Below are positions 1 to 8,756 of a stretch of DNA of 64,000 nt, piece by piece. Made by a program: the position numbers and the translations under genes. Position 1 is the stretch's first letter. Each line of letters starts with the position of its first letter. Source of the DNA: Nitrosophilus alvini (GTDB taxonomy: Bacteria > Campylobacterota > Campylobacteria > Campylobacterales > Nitratiruptoraceae); assembly GCF_015100395.1 (NCBI RefSeq), contig NZ_AP022847.1, positions 1,304,501 through 1,368,500 of the forward strand, given 5' to 3'. A model generated the notes under the pieces. It searched no databases. It was not told where the DNA came from and saw nothing but the letters and a program-made list of their open reading frames with translations.

Positions 1-699
1 AGTGAAGAAGAACATGCCTCATTACAGATATTCAATCTCGAAAAAGAAGAGATCCTCACTGGTCTTTCAGCCCTCGCAAATACATACGAAGTCTCTCTTT
101 CGATTTCAAATGTTACAAAGGAGTGGAACAGAGTATGCGCTACAAGTAACAGATACGGTGAACTGGCCCTTTTTGTACAAAACGCCAAACTTCTTTTTCC
201 CCAAAATATTATTGTAAGCGAAAACATATTTCAATACCTTATAGAAAGACTCTCTTTCATGAGAAAAACAGTCACTTTTGCAGAGAGCTGTACAGGCGGT
301 CTTCTTGCATCTTTGCTTACAAAAGTTCCTGGCTCTTCTACCATCTTCAAAGGCTCATTAGTTACGTATGCAAATGAAATAAAAAGTATGTGGCTTGGCG
401 TAAAACCGGAAACTTTAAACAATTTCGGAGCCGTAAGCAAAGAGACGGTAAAAGAGATGCTTTCAGGTGCGCTAAAAGTCAGCGAATCCGATTTTGCCCT
501 AGCTGTAAGCGGTATTGCGGGTCCGGGCGGAGCAACCAAAACAAAACCGGTGGGTACTGTAGTAGTCGGCGCAAAAAGCAATACGAAAGAGATAGTCAAA
601 GTTATGCATTTCGAAGGTGACAGGGAGTATATACAGTATCAGGCCTCCTTTTATGCGCTTAAGCTTCTGTTTGATATTGCAAAAGATGATCTGTTTTGA
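1..699 (+). CDS. CinA-family protein, C-terminal (PncC-type) domain; 5' end outside window
   Basis: The frame is open from base 1 to the TGA at 697-699, so this is the 3' part of a longer gene; the ATG at 259 is an internal methionine, because about 86 plausible codons precede it in the same frame without a stop. The last ~145 residues are the CinA C-terminal domain, with the family signatures FAESCTGGLLA and AVSGIAGPGG followed by GTVVVG. In known members this domain deamidates nicotinamide mononucleotide in NAD salvage. The visible upstream part does not show the MocF-like domain of canonical CinA, so this may be the shorter epsilonproteobacterial form with an unassigned N-terminal region. 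Family call secure; activity inferred. Confidence 0.88.
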   Translation, partial: SEEEHASLQIFNLEKEEILTGLSALANTYEVSLSISNVTKEWNRVCATSNRYGELALFVQNAKLLFPQNIIVSENIFQYLIERLSFMRKTVTFAESCTGGLLASLLTKVPGSSTIFKGSLVTYANEIKSMWLGVKPETLNNFGAVSKETVKEMLSGALKVSESDFALAVSGIAGPGGATKTKPVGTVVVGAKSNTKEIVKVMHFEGDREYIQYQASFYALKLLFDIAKDDLF

Positions 700-717
700 T
701 TTTTTTCTAAAAAAGTC

Positions 718-746
718 TTGACAAAGAAAAAAAAATTGCATATAAT
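718..746 (+). promoter_or_regulatory. Consensus sigma-70 promoter of the tRNA array
   Basis: TTGACA at 718-723 and TATAAT at 741-746 are separated by exactly 17 bp, a perfect sigma-70 consensus, with tRNA-Lys starting 33 nt after the -10 box. The sequence from the -10 onward (TATAATTTCACC) is identical to that of the tRNA-Met promoter at 32860-32888, including the C-rich discriminator. Confidence 0.93.
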
Positions 747-779
747 TTCACCCACATTTACGAAGCAATCGCTTCTTTT

Positions 780-855
780 GACCCGTTAGCTCAGCTGGTA
801 GAGCATCTCCCTTTTAAGGAGAGGGCCGTTGGTTCGAATCCAACACGGGTCACCA
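780..855 (+). tRNA. tRNA-Lys (anticodon TTT)
   Basis: A 76-nt cloverleaf: acceptor GACCCGT (780-786) pairs with ACGGGTC (845-851), the T arm carries GGTTCGAATCC, and the loop CTTTTAA puts anticodon TTT at 813-815. CCA (853-855) is encoded. It is first in a four-tRNA array. Confidence 0.97.
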
Positions 856-858
856 CTT

Positions 859-906
859 AAGCGGTTACTGAACAGCATGAAATGCTTTTCGGTAACCGCT
901 TTTTTT
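859..906 (+). terminator. Intrinsic terminator within the tRNA array
   Basis: AAGCGGTTAC (859-868) pairs with GTAACCGCTT (892-901), with a second small stem AGCAT-GAA-ATGCT inside the loop, followed by a run of T to 906. It sits only 4 nt after the CCA of tRNA-Lys and 10 nt before tRNA-Glu. It probably trims or attenuates the array transcript rather than ending it fully, since no separate promoter is visible for the other three tRNAs. Confidence 0.8.
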
Positions 907-915
907 AGCTAAACT

Positions 916-991
916 GACCCCTTCATCTAGTGGCCAAGGATGCCACCCTTTCACGGTGGTCACAGGGGTTCAAATCCCCTAGGGGTCGCCA
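916..991 (+). tRNA. tRNA-Glu (anticodon TTC)
   Basis: A 76-nt cloverleaf closely matching bacterial tRNA-Glu: acceptor GACCCCT/AGGGGTC, T arm AGGGGTTCAAATCCCCT, anticodon TTC at 950-952 in the loop CTTTCAC, CCA encoded at 989-991. Confidence 0.97.
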
Positions 992-996
992 TCGAT

Positions 997-1072
997 GGTC
1001 GCTTAGCTCAGTTGGTAGAGCGCCACCCTTACAAGGTGGATGTCAGTGGTTCGAGTCCACTAGCGACCACCA
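997..1072 (+). tRNA. tRNA-Val (anticodon TAC)
   Basis: Acceptor GGTCGCT (997-1003) pairs with AGCGACC (1062-1068), loop CTTACAA gives anticodon TAC at 1030-1032, T arm GTGGTTCGAGTCCAC, encoded CCA to 1072. It follows tRNA-Glu by 5 nt, so the two are co-transcribed. Confidence 0.97.
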
Positions 1073-1081
1073 CTTTTATAC

Positions 1082-1158
1082 GGAGCGGTAGTTCAGCTGG
1101 TTAGAATGCCGGCCTGTCACGCCGGAGGTCGCGGGTTCGAGTCCCGTCCGCTCCGCCA
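1082..1158 (+). tRNA. tRNA-Asp (anticodon GTC)
   Basis: A 77-nt cloverleaf very similar to bacterial tRNA-Asp: acceptor GGAGCGG, anticodon GTC at 1116-1118, T arm GCGGGTTCGAGTCCCGT, encoded CCA at 1156-1158. The stop codon of the convergent minus-strand gene begins at the very next base (1159), so no spacer or terminator separates them. Confidence 0.97.
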
Positions 1159-3651
1159 TTATTTCTTCAGCATATCCGAAAACTTATCAAAATCAACAGG
1201 TTTACAATATAAAAATCCCTGACCCGCTTTGCAATTGCTATCTATTAGAAATTTTTCCTGCTCTTTTGTCTCTATTCCTTCCGCAACGACTTTTAGACCC
1301 ATAGCATCTGCAAGAGCCAAAATAGCTTCTATTATAACTATGTCATTTTTACAGTAAGGGATTTCAGAAACGAAAACTCTGTCAATTTTCAGCGAAGTTA
1401 CCGGCAGATTTTTCAAATAACTCAAAGATGAATATCCGGTGCCAAAATCATCTATAGATATCTCTATGCCCTTTTCTGTAAGTCCGTTCAGGGTGTCTAT
1501 ACATCTATCTATATTTTTCATGATGGATGTTTCGGTAACTTCAATAGTGATAGAGTTCTCCGAAATTTCATATCTGTTTGAATAGTCTGAAATTTTTTCC
1601 AAAATAGTACCGTCTGTAAGGTTTTTAACAGACATATTTACATTAATTTTTGGAGGGTTTATACCTCTTTTTTTCAATCTACGAAGATCATTGAAAACAT
1701 TTTTAAGAACCAGGTCACCCAATTTGTGTATAACCCCCGATTTTTCCGCAAAGTCCAGAAAGTAAGCCGGCAACAAAACCCCTCTTTTTGGATGGTTCCA
1801 TCTTACCAATGCTTCCACGGCTATAATTTTACCGGTTTTTAGATCAAAAATCGGCTGATAGTAAAGGGCAAACTCCTCTTTTTGCATGGCTACTCTCAAA
1901 TCGTTATCCATTTTTACCCTGTCTATCGCCTCTTTTGTCATATCTTTTCTGTAAAATTCGTATCTGTTCCCTCCGGCCAGCTTTGCCTGATACATTGCGG
2001 TATCTGCATTTTTTATCAGTTCCTCTGCATTCTCTCCGTCATAAGGATAAACAGCTACGCCTATACTGCACCCCAAAACAAAAACCCTGTTACGGATACG
2101 AATCTGCTCATTTAAAATCTCTACAATAGTATTTGCCAGATCGGTGACCTCTTCGATATTTGATCTTTTAAAAGCTTTCATAGCGATGAACTCATCACCT
2201 CCGAATCTTGCCAGAAAATCGATTTCGGGTACAAGACTTTTGAGTTTTTTGCCCACTTTTTTTAAAATCTTGTCCCCGAGAATATGCCCGATAGTGTCAT
2301 TTACATTTTTAAATCTGTCCAGATCTATATACATAACGGCAATATTTTCTGCGTTTTTATCAACATTTTTTATCGCTTCACTTAATTTTTGGTCAAAATA
2401 GACTCTGTTGGGAAGAGATGTCAGATAGTCAAAATATGCAAGTTTCTCCAGCTCTTTGCTTCTTACCCCTATCATATGAAAGAGCCCTTGTGCAATAAGA
2501 CCAAATGGCCCTACATCTGGTATATTTACTTTTTCAAAACAGGGTCTTTTTTCCTCTTTTTCGCTCAAAGCAAGTATGGAGGAGCTGAAGTTGAGATAGT
2601 TGTAGTTTGATTTAGTCGAACAGAACTCACCCAGAGTAAAAAAACCGCTGAGTAATCCACATCTTCCAAGTTTTTCAAGTTCGTATCTGACAATCTTCTC
2701 AGGTAAAAAGAGCTTTCTTCCAAGGCAATAGTAGTTGAATATCACCTCAGCTGATCCAATTTCATTGTAAATATTTTCATCCAGTCTGTTTTGATGAATG
2801 ATATTGTGTGGATTGGCGTATCCGATATATACTCTGTCACCCTTTTTTACATTTCCTGCAAGTATAAACGACTCTCCGTTTACACCTATAATACCTCTTG
2901 GCAGATAATCTCCATCTCTTTCTATAATAAAACTGAATGCAGAACCGATTCCTGGAAGTGCATCCGCAACCTCTTTGCCGAGATAGTGTTCAAATATCTT
3001 CTTCGGAGAAACACGTTCAACTGCATCAAGTCTGTTTCCCTCCGCTTTTGTAACCGTAAGTTTTCTGCCGAAGGGCTCCCACCCCAAAACGAAATTGTTG
3101 CAGACTCTTACTCTTTCACCGCTTACCGAAACTGCAACTGCACCGCACTGGGGTATCGAAGTATCAAATATTATAAAACTGTCTTTCCAGCTCTTTGTCG
3201 AAGCCGCTCCACCCACAATTTTCAGATCTCTGTTTTCACTGTATATTCCTTCAAGATACGCATCGCCATTTATCTTAGAATCGATAAATGTTATCAAAGC
3301 CTTACTGTCTGGTGAAACTTTCGATCCTATTTTTTTGCCCACTTCAAAACTGTCTTTGATGTCTGTTTCATAAAACATTTCCAAAGAGGCATTTTCAAAT
3401 CCGCAAATACTCAAAAGTATCTTTTCTCCCTCCCCGATATCAGTGCCGCAGATGAAACTTTCGGCTGAAACACCTATAACTACGGAGTCGGGCAACACTC
3501 TTTTAACTTCTTCCAAAACTCTTTTTATAAAGTTTCTCTCTTCACTGGCCGCGAAAACCTGTATCAAAACGGCACTGAAATTCAGAAATTTTTCTAGATC
3601 TTTGCCGTCAATTCCGTCATTTTTACCGACTACAATATTTTTGCAATGCAT
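1159..3651 (-). CDS. FIST sensor domain protein with GGDEF and EAL domains (cyclic di-GMP turnover)
   Basis: 830 residues. The N-terminal ~390 residues match the FIST N plus C module, a small-ligand sensor architecture. A GGDEF domain follows (FGGDEF near residue 483), then an EAL domain (EALVRW near 612, DFGTGYSS, VVAEGIET). The GGDEF core is intact, but the usual inhibitory RxxD five residues upstream reads PEID, so product inhibition is probably absent. The EAL catalytic motifs are present, so either synthesis or breakdown of cyclic di-GMP is possible. The start has the ribosome site GAGGG 7 nt upstream. It is last in an operon after a Nudix gene and a tetraheme cytochrome, 7 nt from the latter; a link between redox state and cyclic di-GMP is inference. 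Confidence 0.92.
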   Translation of the reverse strand: MHCKNIVVGKNDGIDGKDLEKFLNFSAVLIQVFAASEERNFIKRVLEEVKRVLPDSVVIGVSAESFICGTDIGEGEKILLSICGFENASLEMFYETDIKDSFEVGKKIGSKVSPDSKALITFIDSKINGDAYLEGIYSENRDLKIVGGAASTKSWKDSFIIFDTSIPQCGAVAVSVSGERVRVCNNFVLGWEPFGRKLTVTKAEGNRLDAVERVSPKKIFEHYLGKEVADALPGIGSAFSFIIERDGDYLPRGIIGVNGESFILAGNVKKGDRVYIGYANPHNIIHQNRLDENIYNEIGSAEVIFNYYCLGRKLFLPEKIVRYELEKLGRCGLLSGFFTLGEFCSTKSNYNYLNFSSSILALSEKEEKRPCFEKVNIPDVGPFGLIAQGLFHMIGVRSKELEKLAYFDYLTSLPNRVYFDQKLSEAIKNVDKNAENIAVMYIDLDRFKNVNDTIGHILGDKILKKVGKKLKSLVPEIDFLARFGGDEFIAMKAFKRSNIEEVTDLANTIVEILNEQIRIRNRVFVLGCSIGVAVYPYDGENAEELIKNADTAMYQAKLAGGNRYEFYRKDMTKEAIDRVKMDNDLRVAMQKEEFALYYQPIFDLKTGKIIAVEALVRWNHPKRGVLLPAYFLDFAEKSGVIHKLGDLVLKNVFNDLRRLKKRGINPPKINVNMSVKNLTDGTILEKISDYSNRYEISENSITIEVTETSIMKNIDRCIDTLNGLTEKGIEISIDDFGTGYSSLSYLKNLPVTSLKIDRVFVSEIPYCKNDIVIIEAILALADAMGLKVVAEGIETKEQEKFLIDSNCKAGQGFLYCKPVDFDKFSDMLKK

Positions 3652-3658
3652 CTAACCC

Positions 3659-4033
3659 TCATTTTTTTAGAGGTTCAAACTCTAAACTTTTTCCGAACTC
3701 TTCCATAAAACCGCCAAGAGTTGGTGACTCCTGCATAAAAGGTCTGAACTCTTTTTTATCGATATGGCATTTGAAACATTTTTTTACTGCTCTGTGTTCA
3801 GGAATATTGGATTTTACTAACTTGTTTTTATCGTGGCAATCAAAACAGTCAGCGCCGCACTCTCTTTGCGGTCCTGCATTCTCTTTGTGGCACTCTATAC
3901 ATCTTTTGAGTACTTTGTGATGGGGCTTATCGATAGACTTTTTCAATACGGGATGGCAGGCTATACAATCACCCGTACAGGCGAATGTATACAGACTCAT
4001 AAACATAACTGCTATCAGTTTCACAATCATCAC
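3659..4033 (-). CDS. Small exported tetraheme cytochrome c
   Basis: 124 residues: a short hydrophobic signal segment (MMIVKLIAVMFMSLYTF), then four CxxCH haem-binding sites (CIACH, CIECH, CFDCH, CFKCH) and many other histidines as possible distal ligands. It is therefore a periplasmic multihaem electron carrier of NapC-independent small size; no specific family is recognised. The start overlaps the stop of the upstream Nudix gene as ATGA (4030-4033), and the FIST-GGDEF-EAL gene follows after 7 nt. Electron partner unknown. Confidence 0.9.
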   Translation of the reverse strand: MMIVKLIAVMFMSLYTFACTGDCIACHPVLKKSIDKPHHKVLKRCIECHKENAGPQRECGADCFDCHDKNKLVKSNIPEHRAVKKCFKCHIDKKEFRPFMQESPTLGGFMEEFGKSLEFEPLKK

Positions 4034-4443
4034 ATCCCCTCTATAAAATCATGCAAAATTTCGGCATGATCAAAGACTAGTCTCTCAAACGGAATCTCTT
4101 CAAGAGCATATATTTTCGCCTCTTTGGCATCATCCATTCCCACAGGTTCCCCTGTCGCTCTGCATACAAAAACACATGAGGCCGTATGAAATCTCGGATC
4201 TCTTCGGGGATCCGAATATACCCCCAGAAGCTTTATTATCTCCACTTCAAGAGATGTCTCTTCCTTCATCTCTCTTTTCAAAGCATCTTCCACTCTCTCG
4301 CCTACATCCACAAATCCGCCGGGCAGAGCGAGTCCCAGAGGCTCATTTTTCCTCTCTATCAATACAATTCCTCTGAAACGATCTTTTTCATCGAAGATTT
4401 TTATGATTCCGTCAACTGTTAGATAGGGTGTCTTTATCGCCAC
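4030..4443 (-). CDS. Nudix hydrolase (ADP-ribose pyrophosphatase-like)
   Basis: 137 residues with a complete Nudix box: GGFVDVGERVEDALKREM then KEET, fitting Gx5Ex7REUxEExGU. The upstream LALPGG is typical of ADP-ribose and NTP pyrophosphatase subfamilies. The start is GTG at 4443; a TAA lies directly before it in frame, so no longer start is possible, and AAGGG lies 6 nt upstream. It heads the operon with the tetraheme cytochrome and the FIST-GGDEF-EAL protein. Substrate not determined. Confidence 0.9.
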   Translation of the reverse strand: MAIKTPYLTVDGIIKIFDEKDRFRGIVLIERKNEPLGLALPGGFVDVGERVEDALKREMKEETSLEVEIIKLLGVYSDPRRDPRFHTASCVFVCRATGEPVGMDDAKEAKIYALEEIPFERLVFDHAEILHDFIEGM

Positions 4444-4557
4444 TTAAAACCCTTTTTATTTTGATCTTTTTCACTTTTATTATAGATTATATACCATCCG
4501 TACAAAATAAAACTTAAGATTTTTCACCAACTTTTTCGAAACAGAAAAGAAAAACCA

Positions 4558-4565
4558 TGTATAAT
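4558..4565 (+). promoter_or_regulatory. Probable -10 element for the Lon-family protease gene
   Basis: TGTATAAT at 4558-4565 contains a perfect TATAAT 49 nt before the ATG at 4615. No good -35 is seen, which is usual in this phylum; the upstream region is T- and A-tract rich. Confidence 0.5.
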
Positions 4566-4614
4566 ATATTAATTGCCTTATTTTACGGCTTTTTTACAAA
4601 ATGAGGAGTTTTAC

Positions 4615-7023
4615 ATGGATATAAAGCCACTAGGATATGAAAATATATATCACGGATGCGATCCTGAAATATTTGATTTTGAAACCACACAGGAGGTCGA
4701 GACTCTCGTAAAGGTAGCCGGGCAAGAAAGAGCCCTGGAAGCGATAGATTTCGGTATCGGCATCGATGGAACCGGATATAACCTTTATGTTATGGGTCCT
4801 ACAGGTCTCGGGAAACATGAGATAATCAACAGAATACTCAAAAGCAGAGCAAAAGAGCAGAAAACACCTGAAGATATCTGCTATGTAAACAACTTCGACA
4901 CACCAAACAAACCCTGGGCGATACTTCTTCCGCCAGGAATGGGAAAAGAGTTCAAAAAAGATATGAAAAAACTTGTAGACTCACTCAAAACTGTCATTCC
5001 CGCAGCTTTTGAGAGTGAAGAGTATCAGTCTAAAAGAAAGATAATCGAAGATGAATTCAGACAGAAAAACGAAGAGGCATACAAAATCCTCTCCAAAGAG
5101 GCCGAAGCCCTAGGTATAGCTTTGGTAAGAACTCCGCAGGGTATCATTTTTGCACCCCGCAAGGAAAACGGCGAGATAATGACACCCGAAGAGTTCCAGC
5201 AGCTTCCGGAAGAGATAAAAGAGGATCTGAAAAAAAAAGTGGAATATTTGCAGGACAAACTCGAAGAGATCATAAGACAGATCACTATTTGGAAAAAAGA
5301 GGGAAACGAAAAATTAAAAGAGCTGAATAAACAGATAACGAACGTAGCCGCTGGAAATCTGCTAGAAACCCTACTGGAAAAATATGCCGATTTCGAAAAG
5401 GTCTGCAAATATCTCAAAAGAGTGGAAAAAGATGTGATAGAAAACGTGAGCGATTTTCTTTTCAAAGAAGACCTCTATCCTCCTGTACCCTATCTTCCTA
5501 TCTTTAAACCCTCTTTCAAAAGATATGAAGTGAATCTGCTCGTAGGACACAAAGAAGATGAAGGCGTACCCGTAATATACGAAGATCATCCCACATACGA
5601 AAACATAGTCGGGCGTATAGAGCATATAGCACAGATGGGAATGCTGATAACAGACTTCACGCTCATCAAGCCGGGAGCACTTCATAAAGCTCTGGGAGGA
5701 TACCTCATTATAGATGCGAGAAAAATCCTCACAAACTATTTCGCATGGGATTCGCTAAAAAGAGCGCTTTTCGCAAAAAAGATAAAAATCGTTCCGGGCG
5801 AAAAGATGATCGGCCTTATCAGTACACTTACACTCGAACCCGAACCGATCGAACTCAATATAAAAATCGTTCTTGTCGGAGAAAGGATTCTCTACTATCT
5901 TCTATACGATCTAGATCCGGATTTCAGAGAGCTTTTCAAGGTAATAGCCGATTTTGACGAGGTTATCCATAAAGATGAAAACAATCTCCAGCTCTATGCG
6001 AAAATAATCGCCGCTCTTGCCAAAAAGGAGAAAATTTTGCCTCTGACCAGAAAAGCTGTAGCAAAAACGATAGACATAAGCTCAAGAATGGCAGAGGATT
6101 CTAAAAAACTCTCAATGGAGATAAAACCGCTGACAAGTCTTCTCAAAGAGGCAGACTATATAGCCCGCAAAAAAGGTTCAGATACAATCGACAGTGAAGA
6201 TATAAAAGAGGCTGTAAAAAGTCAGAAAAAAAGAGCGGCCAGACTCAAAGAGAGAGTCTACGAGGAGATAGGCAGAGATACGATACATATAAAAACAACA
6301 GGAGAAAAAACAGGACAGATAAACGGTCTTTCCGTCATAGAACTGGGTACGGCGAGTTTCGGCAGGCCTGTTCGTATAACGGCAGTTACGAGATTTGGAA
6401 AAGGCGAAGTTGTCGATATTCAAAGAGAGGTCAAACTAGGAGACCCCATTCACTCCAAAGGGGTTATGACTCTGGCAGGATTTCTAAAAGGCAGATATGT
6501 TCCGGACATTCCACTCTCTCTTTCCGCTTCGCTGGTTTTCGAACAGACATACAGCAGCGTTGAAGGAGACAGTGCATCTTTGGCCGAGACATGCGCTCTT
6601 CTTTCATCTCTTTCAAATCTCCCCATTAAACAGAACATAGCCGTAACCGGCTCCATCAGCCAAAAAGGTGAAGTTCAGGCAGTGGGCGGTGTAAATCACA
6701 AAATCGAAGGTTTTTTTGAGGTCTGCAAACTGAAAGGTTTCGAAAAAGAGCAAGGTGTCATAATCCCAAAATCGAACATAGACCATCTTATGCTTGATGA
6801 TGATGTACTAGATGCGATCAAAAAAGGCAAATTTTTCATATATGCCGTTGAAAGCGTAGATGAAGCCATGGAGATACTCACCGGCAAAGAAGCAGGAGAA
6901 AGAGATGCAGAGGGCAAATTTCCGAAAGATAGCGTTAATCGTCTTGTAGAAGAGAGACTTGTAGAGTTTTTCGAAAAAGCGAAAAAAATAATGAAAGAGG
7001 AGAGAAAAAAATCTACCTCTTAA
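4615..7023 (+). CDS. Lon-family ATP-dependent protease (YcbZ/LonC-like)
   Basis: 802 residues. A AAA+ region carries Walker A GPTGLGK (residues 61-67), followed by a long charged coiled segment (about 130-260), a second AAA-like part, and a C-terminal Lon-type protease domain. The catalytic dyad is visible as GDSAS (Ser653) and NHKIEGF (Lys696). The coiled insert and early Walker A fit the YcbZ-like subfamily rather than housekeeping LonA. The start is ATG 4615 with GAGGAG 6 nt upstream; a longer TTG start at 4573 has no ribosome site. It presumably degrades misfolded or regulatory cytoplasmic proteins; targets unknown. Its 3' end overlaps the convergent PolX gene by 11 nt. Confidence 0.93.
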   Translation: MDIKPLGYENIYHGCDPEIFDFETTQEVETLVKVAGQERALEAIDFGIGIDGTGYNLYVMGPTGLGKHEIINRILKSRAKEQKTPEDICYVNNFDTPNKPWAILLPPGMGKEFKKDMKKLVDSLKTVIPAAFESEEYQSKRKIIEDEFRQKNEEAYKILSKEAEALGIALVRTPQGIIFAPRKENGEIMTPEEFQQLPEEIKEDLKKKVEYLQDKLEEIIRQITIWKKEGNEKLKELNKQITNVAAGNLLETLLEKYADFEKVCKYLKRVEKDVIENVSDFLFKEDLYPPVPYLPIFKPSFKRYEVNLLVGHKEDEGVPVIYEDHPTYENIVGRIEHIAQMGMLITDFTLIKPGALHKALGGYLIIDARKILTNYFAWDSLKRALFAKKIKIVPGEKMIGLISTLTLEPEPIELNIKIVLVGERILYYLLYDLDPDFRELFKVIADFDEVIHKDENNLQLYAKIIAALAKKEKILPLTRKAVAKTIDISSRMAEDSKKLSMEIKPLTSLLKEADYIARKKGSDTIDSEDIKEAVKSQKKRAARLKERVYEEIGRDTIHIKTTGEKTGQINGLSVIELGTASFGRPVRITAVTRFGKGEVVDIQREVKLGDPIHSKGVMTLAGFLKGRYVPDIPLSLSASLVFEQTYSSVEGDSASLAETCALLSSLSNLPIKQNIAVTGSISQKGEVQAVGGVNHKIEGFFEVCKLKGFEKEQGVIIPKSNIDHLMLDDDVLDAIKKGKFFIYAVESVDEAMEILTGKEAGERDAEGKFPKDSVNRLVEERLVEFFEKAKKIMKEERKKSTS

Positions 7024-8731
7024 GCGCTTTTTTCATCTCTTTCAAAGGAAGTGTATTTATCACATCGGCAGCTTCCAGCCAGCCTCTTCTGGCCTGATTT
7101 ATACCGTATCTCATATAATTCAGAGAAAAGGTATTGTGAGCGTCAGTGGTTATTGCAAGCTTTACACCCATCTCTTTGGCCATTTTTGAATATACGTCGT
7201 TGAGATCAAGTCTCTCCGGCTGGCCATTGAGTTCCATAACACAGCCTCTCTCTTTTGCAGATTCGAGAAGTTTCTGCATATCCACCTCATAAGCCTCCCT
7301 TTCTCCTATGAGCCTTCCCGTTGGATGCGCTACGATATCTACATAGGGATTGTCCATGGCTTTCAAAATTCTTGCAGTCTGTTTTTCGGAACTCAGCTTG
7401 AATTTGAAATGGACGGCAGCTACGACAATATCCAGCTCTTTTAGTACGGAATCAGGCAGATCGAGCGTGCCGTCTTCAAGAATGTCCACTTCTATCCCTT
7501 TGAGTACGGTTATACCATCCAGTTCTTCGTTTAGTCTGTCGATCTCCTCCATCTGCACTCTCAGCCTCTTCTCATCAAGACCATTTGCAACAGTAAGATG
7601 CTTCGAATGATCTGTTATCGCTATATATTCGTATCCTAGATCCTTAGCCGCTTTAGCCATCTGAGCGATAGTATGTTTTCCGTCTGTGTATTTAGTATGA
7701 ACATGCAGATCGCCTCTGATATCCTCAAGTCTTATCAGTTTTGGCAGTCTGTTTTCATATGCGGCTTCTATCTCACCTCTGTTCTCCCTGAGCTCAGGTT
7801 CTATATATGGAAGTCCCACTGTCTTATAGACCTCCTCTTCCGTCAGACCGGCTATCCTCTCTGCACCTTTGAAGACACCGTATTCGTTTATTTTCAGACC
7901 TTTTTTGACCGCTATTGATCTGATTGCGATATTATGCGCTTTTGAGCCTGTAAAGTAATGAAGCGCAGATCCGTAACTCTCTTTGGCCACTGACCGCAGA
8001 TCTACCTGAATATCGGATTTCAGTATCACAGTGGATCTGGTTGGCCCCTTGGAAATCACCTCTTTTATACCATCAAATTTTATAAAGTGATCACTCACCT
8101 CTTCCCAGTCCTTGGCGGTAACCAGGATATCCAGATCCCCCACAGTCTCTTTTTTTCTTCTGAAACTTCCTGCTACTTCGATATTTATCACACCTTTTAT
8201 ACTCTTTATATATTTTACAAGTTCGTTGGCATAATACTCTGCGACTGCCCACTTAAACCTTTTACCCTCTTTTTTGGCAAGCTTTATCCCTTTAAGGATT
8301 TTCTCTATGAGTTTAGGTCCAAATCCGGGAAGTTTTTCTATCTCACCACTCTCTGCCGCTTTTCTTAGATCTTCCAAAGACTCTATGTGAAGATTTTCGT
8401 ATAAAACTTTTATTCTTTTGGGACCGAGCCCCTCGATGGATAGCATCTCTACAAGATGTGAAGGTATCTCTTTTTCAAGTTCTTCAAGTTTTTTCAATCT
8501 TCCTGTTGTAACTATCTCTTTTATATATTCAGATATATCGTGTCCTACACCCGGCAATTTTGTCAGGTCATATCCCTCTTCAACCAGCTGTGCAAGACTC
8601 TTTCCTATATTTTCAACAGTCCTTGCCGCATTTCTGTAGGCTCTGACTTTGAAAGGATTTTCTCCTTTTATTTCAAGTAAATCTGCTACTTTATTGAAAA
8701 TCGCCGCAATATCGGCATTGGTCACTGCCAT
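7013..8731 (-). CDS. polX: PolX-family DNA polymerase with PHP domain
   Basis: 572 residues, full length for bacterial PolX. The N-terminal helix-hairpin-helix region (KLPGVGHDI near 58, GLGPKRI near 101, LPGFGPKL near 134) binds DNA. The nucleotidyltransferase core has GSFRR (188-192) with the metal aspartates D199 and D201, plus D244 (QVDLR). The PHP phosphoesterase domain starts at DLHVHT (His343, His345) and continues through ITDHSKHL and VAHPTGR. In Bacillus and Deinococcus homologues the polymerase fills short gaps and the PHP domain gives 3'-5' exonuclease activity in base-excision repair. The gene stands alone, convergent with the Lon gene. Confidence 0.95.
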   Translation of the reverse strand: MAVTNADIAAIFNKVADLLEIKGENPFKVRAYRNAARTVENIGKSLAQLVEEGYDLTKLPGVGHDISEYIKEIVTTGRLKKLEELEKEIPSHLVEMLSIEGLGPKRIKVLYENLHIESLEDLRKAAESGEIEKLPGFGPKLIEKILKGIKLAKKEGKRFKWAVAEYYANELVKYIKSIKGVINIEVAGSFRRKKETVGDLDILVTAKDWEEVSDHFIKFDGIKEVISKGPTRSTVILKSDIQVDLRSVAKESYGSALHYFTGSKAHNIAIRSIAVKKGLKINEYGVFKGAERIAGLTEEEVYKTVGLPYIEPELRENRGEIEAAYENRLPKLIRLEDIRGDLHVHTKYTDGKHTIAQMAKAAKDLGYEYIAITDHSKHLTVANGLDEKRLRVQMEEIDRLNEELDGITVLKGIEVDILEDGTLDLPDSVLKELDIVVAAVHFKFKLSSEKQTARILKAMDNPYVDIVAHPTGRLIGEREAYEVDMQKLLESAKERGCVMELNGQPERLDLNDVYSKMAKEMGVKLAITTDAHNTFSLNYMRYGINQARRGWLEAADVINTLPLKEMKKALKR

Positions 8732-8756
8732 AACTCCACCTCTTTTGGGTTTAAGT

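Noticed and set aside
259-699. Start of the CinA-domain gene at ATG 259
   Set aside because: The same frame is open and protein-like back to base 1, so 259 is internal and the gene is cut by the window edge.
4573-4614. Longer Lon-family protease from TTG 4573
   Set aside because: It has no ribosome site and covers the leader; ATG 4615 has GAGGAG at ideal distance.
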